Source: Acinetobacter sp. ANC 7912
GTDB taxonomy: Bacteria; Pseudomonadota; Gammaproteobacteria; Pseudomonadales; Moraxellaceae
Assembly (NCBI RefSeq): GCF_039862785.1
Contig: NZ_CP156795.1
Location: 2,604,001-2,668,000 of the forward strand
Direction: 5' to 3'
Length of the DNA stretch: 64,000 nucleotides
Shown here piece after piece: positions 60,688 to 64,000 of this stretch; the stretch's first letter is position 1, and each line of letters opens with the position of its first letter. Under the pieces are notes generated by a model. It ran no database searches. It was not told where the DNA came from and saw only the letters and a program-made list of their open reading frames with translations. A program made the position numbers and the translations under genes.

Positions 60688-62829
60688 ATGAAGACCATTC
60701 TATTAGTTCCAACAGGGGAAGGTGTTGGTTTAACCTCCGCATGCTTAGGCCTGATTTATGCACTGGAATGCCAAGGTGTAAAAGCCGGTTTTGTTAAACC
60801 CTTTTCACAGGAAAAGACTCAGGAAAATGATCGCACTACGACATTATATCGTCATTTAACCCAAAGCGAGACGGTTGAACCACTTGCTTATGAGAGCCTG
60901 ATCCAGCGTTTCAATTTGGGTGAAACCGACGAATTACTTGAAGATGCGGTACGGCTGCATCGTCAGGTTGCCAAGAACCATGACCTGATTATTGTTGAAG
61001 GACTGGTGCCGAATAGCCGTGATACCTTTGCACCCAGCTTGAATGCAGCACTGGCTCAGGCACTGGATGCCAAAGTGGTGATCGTTAGCAACGCGGATAT
61101 TAACCAGCCTGAAATCGCAGCTGAAAAAGTGGAAAGCCAATTGCGTTACTTGGGTGGTTCATCTTTGAGCCGGATCGCGGGTGTCCTGTTTATGCGCACC
61201 AAAGGCCTACCAGAAGATTCAGCACAGATTCCAGTCACCATTGATCCAGGCTTACGCCTGATCAGCGATACCAATAAATTTACCGCCGATATTCAAAAAT
61301 CCTATCCACACATTGGTTCTGAAAAGATTCCAGTAATTGGCTTGGTGCCATTCAGCAATACTTTAAGTGTGCCACGTATTTCCGATCTGGCCGCCCATAT
61401 TTCAGCAGAATGGATCAACCAGGGTGAAGCCAAACAGCGCCGTGTGTTACATAGCAGTTTAATTGCATCCAATATTGAACATGAATTGCATAAATTCGTC
61501 GCAGGTGAACTGATCATCAGCGCATCAGACCGTATTGATGTGTTGCTGGCAAGTAGCTTGGCCAGCAGCAATGGTATTCCTTTGGCCGGTCTAGTACTGA
61601 CTGAACATTATGAGCCAAATGCAGCGGTACTGGAGTTCTGCCAGACCGCGATCAAACATGGTCTGCCTATTCTACATACGCCACTCAGCACTTTTGAAAC
61701 AGCGCAAAACCTGGCGAATTTAAGCAATGAAATTCCATGTGATGATACCGAACGCGCGGAACAGGTGACCCGTTTTGTGTCCAGCCATCTGAATGAAGAA
61801 TGGATTGCGCAGTTGATCAATGGTTCTTACAAACCACGCCTGTCCCCTTCTGCATTCCGCCATGAACTGGTGCAGAAATCGATTGCCGCGAAAAAACGCA
61901 TTGTCCTGCCTGAGGGTGATGAGCCGCGTACTATTCAAGCCGCTGCAATCTGCCAATCTCGCGGTATAGCGCACTGTATCCTGTTAGCCAAACCGGAAGC
62001 AGTGTTCGAAGTTGCCAAAGCCCGTAATATTGAATTGCCAATCGATCTGGAAATTATTGATCCCGACCTGATTCGCGAAAATTATGTGGAGAAAATGGTT
62101 GAACTGCGCAAAGGCAAACTCAACGAACTTCAAGCACGTGAGCAATTACAAGATACGGTTGTACTGGGCACCATGATGCTGGCGCTGGATCAGGTTGATG
62201 GCCTGGTGTCTGGTGCAGTACATACGACAGCCAATACCGTACGTCCGGCTTTCCAGCTGATCAAAACAGCGCCTGAATATTCACTGGTGTCTTCGGTATT
62301 CTTCATGCTGTTACCAGATGAAGTTTATGTTTATGGCGACTGTGCGATTAACCCGGATCCTGATGCTGCCCAACTGGCTGAAATTGCGATCCAGTCTGCT
62401 GACTCAGCTAAAGCTTTTGGTATTGACCCGCGTATTGCCATGATTTCCTACTCCACAGGAACATCAGGTGCTGGTGCTGATGTCGAAAAAGTGGCTGAAG
62501 CAACCCGTATTGCCAAAGAGCGTCGTCCTGATCTGCTCATCGACGGCCCATTACAATATGATGCGGCATCGGTGGAAAGTGTTGGTCGTCAAAAAGCACC
62601 AGATTCGCAGGTGGCTGGCCGTGCTAATGTATTCATTTTCCCGGATCTGAATACAGGTAATACCACCTATAAAGCGGTACAGCGTGCTGCGAACGTGGTT
62701 AGCGTTGGCCCAATGCTGCAAGGTCTTAATAAACCAGTGAATGACCTGTCACGTGGCGCTTTGGTGGATGACATCGTGTTTACCATTGCCCTGACGGCGA
62801 TTCAGGCTGATCAGCAAGCAAATCGCTAA
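60688..62829 (+). CDS. pta: Phosphate acetyltransferase
   Basis: Interconverts acetyl-CoA and acetyl phosphate. The 713-residue long form has an N-terminal P-loop/BioD-like domain (LLVPTGEGVGLTSACLGL), a central DRTGG domain and the C-terminal catalytic domain (about 390-713). The catalytic part contains VLPEGDEPRTIQAAAICQ, SGAVHTTANTVRPA, SYSTGTSGAGADVEKV and GPLQYDAA, all PTA active-site segments. Pairs with ackA for acetate overflow and acetyl-phosphate levels. Confidence 0.97.
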   Translation: MKTILLVPTGEGVGLTSACLGLIYALECQGVKAGFVKPFSQEKTQENDRTTTLYRHLTQSETVEPLAYESLIQRFNLGETDELLEDAVRLHRQVAKNHDLIIVEGLVPNSRDTFAPSLNAALAQALDAKVVIVSNADINQPEIAAEKVESQLRYLGGSSLSRIAGVLFMRTKGLPEDSAQIPVTIDPGLRLISDTNKFTADIQKSYPHIGSEKIPVIGLVPFSNTLSVPRISDLAAHISAEWINQGEAKQRRVLHSSLIASNIEHELHKFVAGELIISASDRIDVLLASSLASSNGIPLAGLVLTEHYEPNAAVLEFCQTAIKHGLPILHTPLSTFETAQNLANLSNEIPCDDTERAEQVTRFVSSHLNEEWIAQLINGSYKPRLSPSAFRHELVQKSIAAKKRIVLPEGDEPRTIQAAAICQSRGIAHCILLAKPEAVFEVAKARNIELPIDLEIIDPDLIRENYVEKMVELRKGKLNELQAREQLQDTVVLGTMMLALDQVDGLVSGAVHTTANTVRPAFQLIKTAPEYSLVSSVFFMLLPDEVYVYGDCAINPDPDAAQLAEIAIQSADSAKAFGIDPRIAMISYSTGTSGAGADVEKVAEATRIAKERRPDLLIDGPLQYDAASVESVGRQKAPDSQVAGRANVFIFPDLNTGNTTYKAVQRAANVVSVGPMLQGLNKPVNDLSRGALVDDIVFTIALTAIQADQQANR

Positions 62830-62858
62830 TTTCACGGATTCCCCCGATCTGTGCTTTC

Positions 62859-62890
62859 GCCACTCAATCAACGTATTGAGTGGCTTTTTT
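62859..62890 (+). terminator. Terminator after pta
   Basis: Perfect 10-bp arms GCCACTCAAT and ATTGAGTGGC around a 6-base loop, followed by six T residues. Confidence 0.92.
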
Positions 62891-62927
62891 GCTTTACATA
62901 CTTTATTTAAAATTCCACCCTTTCAAT

Positions 62928-62957
62928 AAAAATGCCAGTTTCTAAACTGGCATTTTT
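62928..62957. terminator. Second terminator, facing the DUF2171 pseudogene
   Basis: Arms AAAAATGCCAGTTT and AAACTGGCATTTTT around a 2-base centre; bidirectional, and probably ends the minus-strand transcript of the DUF2171 gene. Confidence 0.85.
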
Positions 62958-63013
62958 ATCTTTCCAATCATCATTTTCCGAGAAAAAATAATGGTCACAA
63001 TAAGTCCTTCAAC

Positions 63014-63252
63014 CTATAGCGTTGTCCATTGACTGTGGACTTCATCAACAGTTTTATTTAGAACCACCTGATCGCCTTTGACTTCACTGACCCAACGCAG
63101 TGGAATCAGATGGTGCTCATTATTTTCGTCATCACTGCGGGTTAATTTAATCGAATCCTGACCTTCTAAATGGTCGACTTTTCCACTTGGGTGCCATCTG
63201 AAGCCATTACTGAGGCATGTTCCCGGATGTCACTTGGATTTATAGTAGCCAT
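63014..63252 (-). pseudogene. DUF2171 protein gene broken by a one-base frameshift
   Basis: The minus strand starts at an ATG (63252) with AAGGG eight bases upstream. It reads MATINPSDIREHASVMASDG, then TQVEKSTI and a stop. Shifting frame by one base near 63181-63188, in the run GTGGAAAAG, restores KVDHLEGQDSIKL, then TRSDDENNEHHLIPLRWVSE and a C-terminus ending TVDEVHSQWTTL with stop at 63014. With one G added the gene would encode 79 residues, as expected for DUF2171 (a small PRC-barrel-like family). It is either a real pseudogene or a sequencing error in a G/A run. Confidence 0.8.
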
Positions 63253-63483
63253 AACAATTGCCCTTTTTATTTGATAGAAGCTTAGAGAAATCAGTCTAGG
63301 CAATAAAAAATCGGCGGTGTGTAAGGGTTTAGCTAGCTTTGCGTATTTCTGGGTTAATTATGTAATAGGAAAAATACAGCGTGTTTCAGCAGGTGAATAG
63401 AGTATTAAAAACTTGAAGAAAGGAAAGATAGAAGGATTTTTTAGAGTTTATATAAGAAGGAATTTTTATTAAATTTCAGGCAT

Positions 63484-63519
63484 AAAAAAAGAAGATAAAG
63501 CTTAGGCTTGATCTTCTTT
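63484..63519 (-). terminator. Terminator overlapping the end of the 29-aa peptide gene
   Basis: On the minus strand, arms AAAGAAGAT and ATCTTCTTT with an inner AAGC/GCTT pairing and a 4-base loop, followed by seven T residues. The stop TAA lies within the hairpin. Confidence 0.85.
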
Positions 63520-63591
63520 CTGACCGTAGAACCAGGTCGCTGCGATATATGCACTGAAAGCAAGAACCATAAGAACAACTGAAGCTGACAT
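63502..63591 (-). CDS. 29-residue single-pass membrane peptide of unknown function
   Basis: A short gene I do not recognise. The 29-residue product begins MSASVVLMVLAFSAYIAATW and ends FYGQKEDQA: one transmembrane helix (about 4-22) and a short charged C-terminal tail. The reality of the gene is supported by context. A strong intrinsic terminator overlaps its stop, and a Pho-box-like promoter with a well-spaced -10 lies upstream. It has only a weak GAG-type ribosome binding site. It may be an auxiliary subunit of a transporter or enzyme, as KdpF, CydX or MetS are, but no partner gene is adjacent. Confidence 0.65.
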   Translation of the reverse strand: MSASVVLMVLAFSAYIAATWFYGQKEDQA

Positions 63592-63617
63592 ATTATTAAG
63601 TCTCTAGTGTTGATGCA

Positions 63618-63654
63618 GGCATTATGCAAAAGAATTATGACAGTTATATGACAA
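63618..63654 (-). promoter_or_regulatory. Pho box with -10 hexamer, proximal promoter of the 29-aa peptide gene
   Basis: The minus strand reads TTGTCATATAACTGTCAT at the box (63637-63654), two TGTCAT half-sites 11 bases apart, as in the E. coli PhoB consensus. Ten bases downstream is CATAAT (about 63621-63626), one mismatch from TATAAT. This is the spacing of a PhoB-activated promoter. Confidence 0.65.
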
Positions 63655-63729
63655 AAACAATTGTATTGTATTTTTTATAATTTATATAAATTTCAAATAT
63701 TTAATAGATTTTTAAAGCCTTTTAAAGCG

Positions 63730-63783
63730 TTTATAACATGAAATATGACAGCCAATATGACACTTTTTTACTGAAATATGACA
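63730..63783 (-). promoter_or_regulatory. Second cluster of Pho-like half-sites with a -10 (distal promoter)
   Basis: Three TGTCATAT half-sites on the minus strand lie at about 63776-63783, 63755-63762 and 63743-63750; the last two are 12 bases apart and the outer two 33. TATAAA at 63730-63735 follows the last one by about nine bases. A possible second PhoB-dependent start feeding the same small gene. Confidence 0.45.
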
Positions 63784-63872
63784 TCCAGTAATCCACTGTT
63801 ATGAACCAGCTTCTACATTAAACTTTCGCCCAAAAGCAGCCTAAAACACCCCACAAGTTTTATGTTTTGTCA

Positions 63873-63878
63873 TATAAT
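63873..63878 (+). promoter_or_regulatory. Probable -10 of the fumarase promoter
   Basis: TATAAT, 40 bases before the fumarase ATG, with no strong -35. It lies beside a TGTCATAT sequence resembling the nearby Pho half-sites. Confidence 0.4.
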
Positions 63879-63917
63879 TTAGCCCGCTAGCTATCAGCCC
63901 GCTCAAGAGATTTTTGT

Positions 63918-64000
63918 ATGACAACTATTATCAAGCAAGATGACTTGATCACATCGGTTAAAGATGCGCTTCAGTTCATTTCATACTATCACCCGCAGGA
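63918..64000 (+). CDS. Class I fumarate hydratase, N-terminal fragment (runs off the window)
   Basis: The first 27 codons read TTIIKQDDLITSVKDALQF and then ISYYHPQ. This closely resembles the start of the iron-sulphur class I fumarases of Pseudomonas and Acinetobacter (IKQDDLIQSVADALQFISYYHP from memory; compare IKQDDLI and ALQFISYYHP). They hydrate fumarate to malate in the TCA cycle. ATG at 63918 with a weak AAGAGA site. The cluster-binding cysteines lie beyond the window. Confidence 0.75.
   Translation, partial: MTTIIKQDDLITSVKDALQFISYYHPQ

Noticed and set aside
63441..63629. 62-codon minus-strand frame over the 29-aa peptide region
   Set aside because: It lies in a different frame from the 29-aa gene, runs through the terminator and has a basic, low-complexity translation. 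The shorter frame ends within the terminator and fits the promoter better.

Overview
The window looks like a chromosomal segment of an Acinetobacter-type gammaproteobacterium (Moraxellaceae). The signs are moderately low G+C coding sequence and AT-rich spacers, the iscX, ndk, rlmN, pilF, rodZ, ispG, hisS, yfgM, bamB, der order, the rhodanese-grxC-secB order, an archaic (Csu-like) chaperone-usher pilus locus, IS4- and IS982-family elements, and a class I fumarase of the Pseudomonas/Acinetobacter kind. The assignment is inferred from gene content and protein resemblance, not from a search.

Layout. 1-3.9 kb: the 5' end of pcnB, a ComEA-like helix-hairpin-helix protein overlapping mazG, a short-chain dehydrogenase, a phosphopantetheinyl transferase and a small Ala/Gln/Asn-rich exported protein. 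3.9-14.1 kb (minus strand): der, then a housekeeping run for outer-membrane assembly (bamB, yfgM), translation (hisS, rlmN), isoprenoids (ispG), cell shape (rodZ), type IV pili (pilF), ndk, iscX and a PAP2 phosphatase. 14.2-18.4 kb: a four-gene chaperone-usher pilus cluster followed by about 0.9 kb of very AT-rich non-coding DNA. 19.3-22.6 kb: ilvB-ilvN-ilvC. 23.3-29.5 kb: a DUF4124 protein, leuS, then lptE and holA, with an IS4-family element inserted cleanly into a palindromic repeat between leuS and lptE. 29.4-31 kb: a bacteriohemerythrin and an IS982-family element. 31.4-36.2 kb: a complete macA-macB-outer membrane factor efflux operon. 36.2-49 kb: a Sel1-repeat protein, tcdA, orn, rsgA, rhodanese-grxC-secB, a cytochrome b562, fabI, tatD with two DUF3298/RsiV-like lipoproteins, prfC and a hotdog thioesterase. 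49-57.4 kb: an MHYT-GGDEF-EAL protein, prc, nagZ, a methyltransferase and an alpha/beta hydrolase joined to a PilZ-like domain. 57.7-64 kb: proA, ackA-pta, a frameshifted DUF2171 gene, a 29-codon membrane peptide behind Pho-box-like repeats, and the start of a class I fumarase gene.

Most of the window is ordinary core genome. The signals most worth a second look are: (i) the 29-residue peptide gene at 63502-63591, with its own terminator and two tandem PhoB-type promoters; (ii) the one-base frameshift in the neighbouring DUF2171 gene; (iii) the pilus subunit with a His/Cys-rich N-terminal insert; (iv) the hydrolase-PilZ fusion, 5 kb from a GGDEF-EAL protein; and (v) the IS4 element whose 26-bp perfect palindrome is centred on a candidate transposase start codon. 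No phage, CRISPR array, tRNA, rRNA or recognisable defence island was found.
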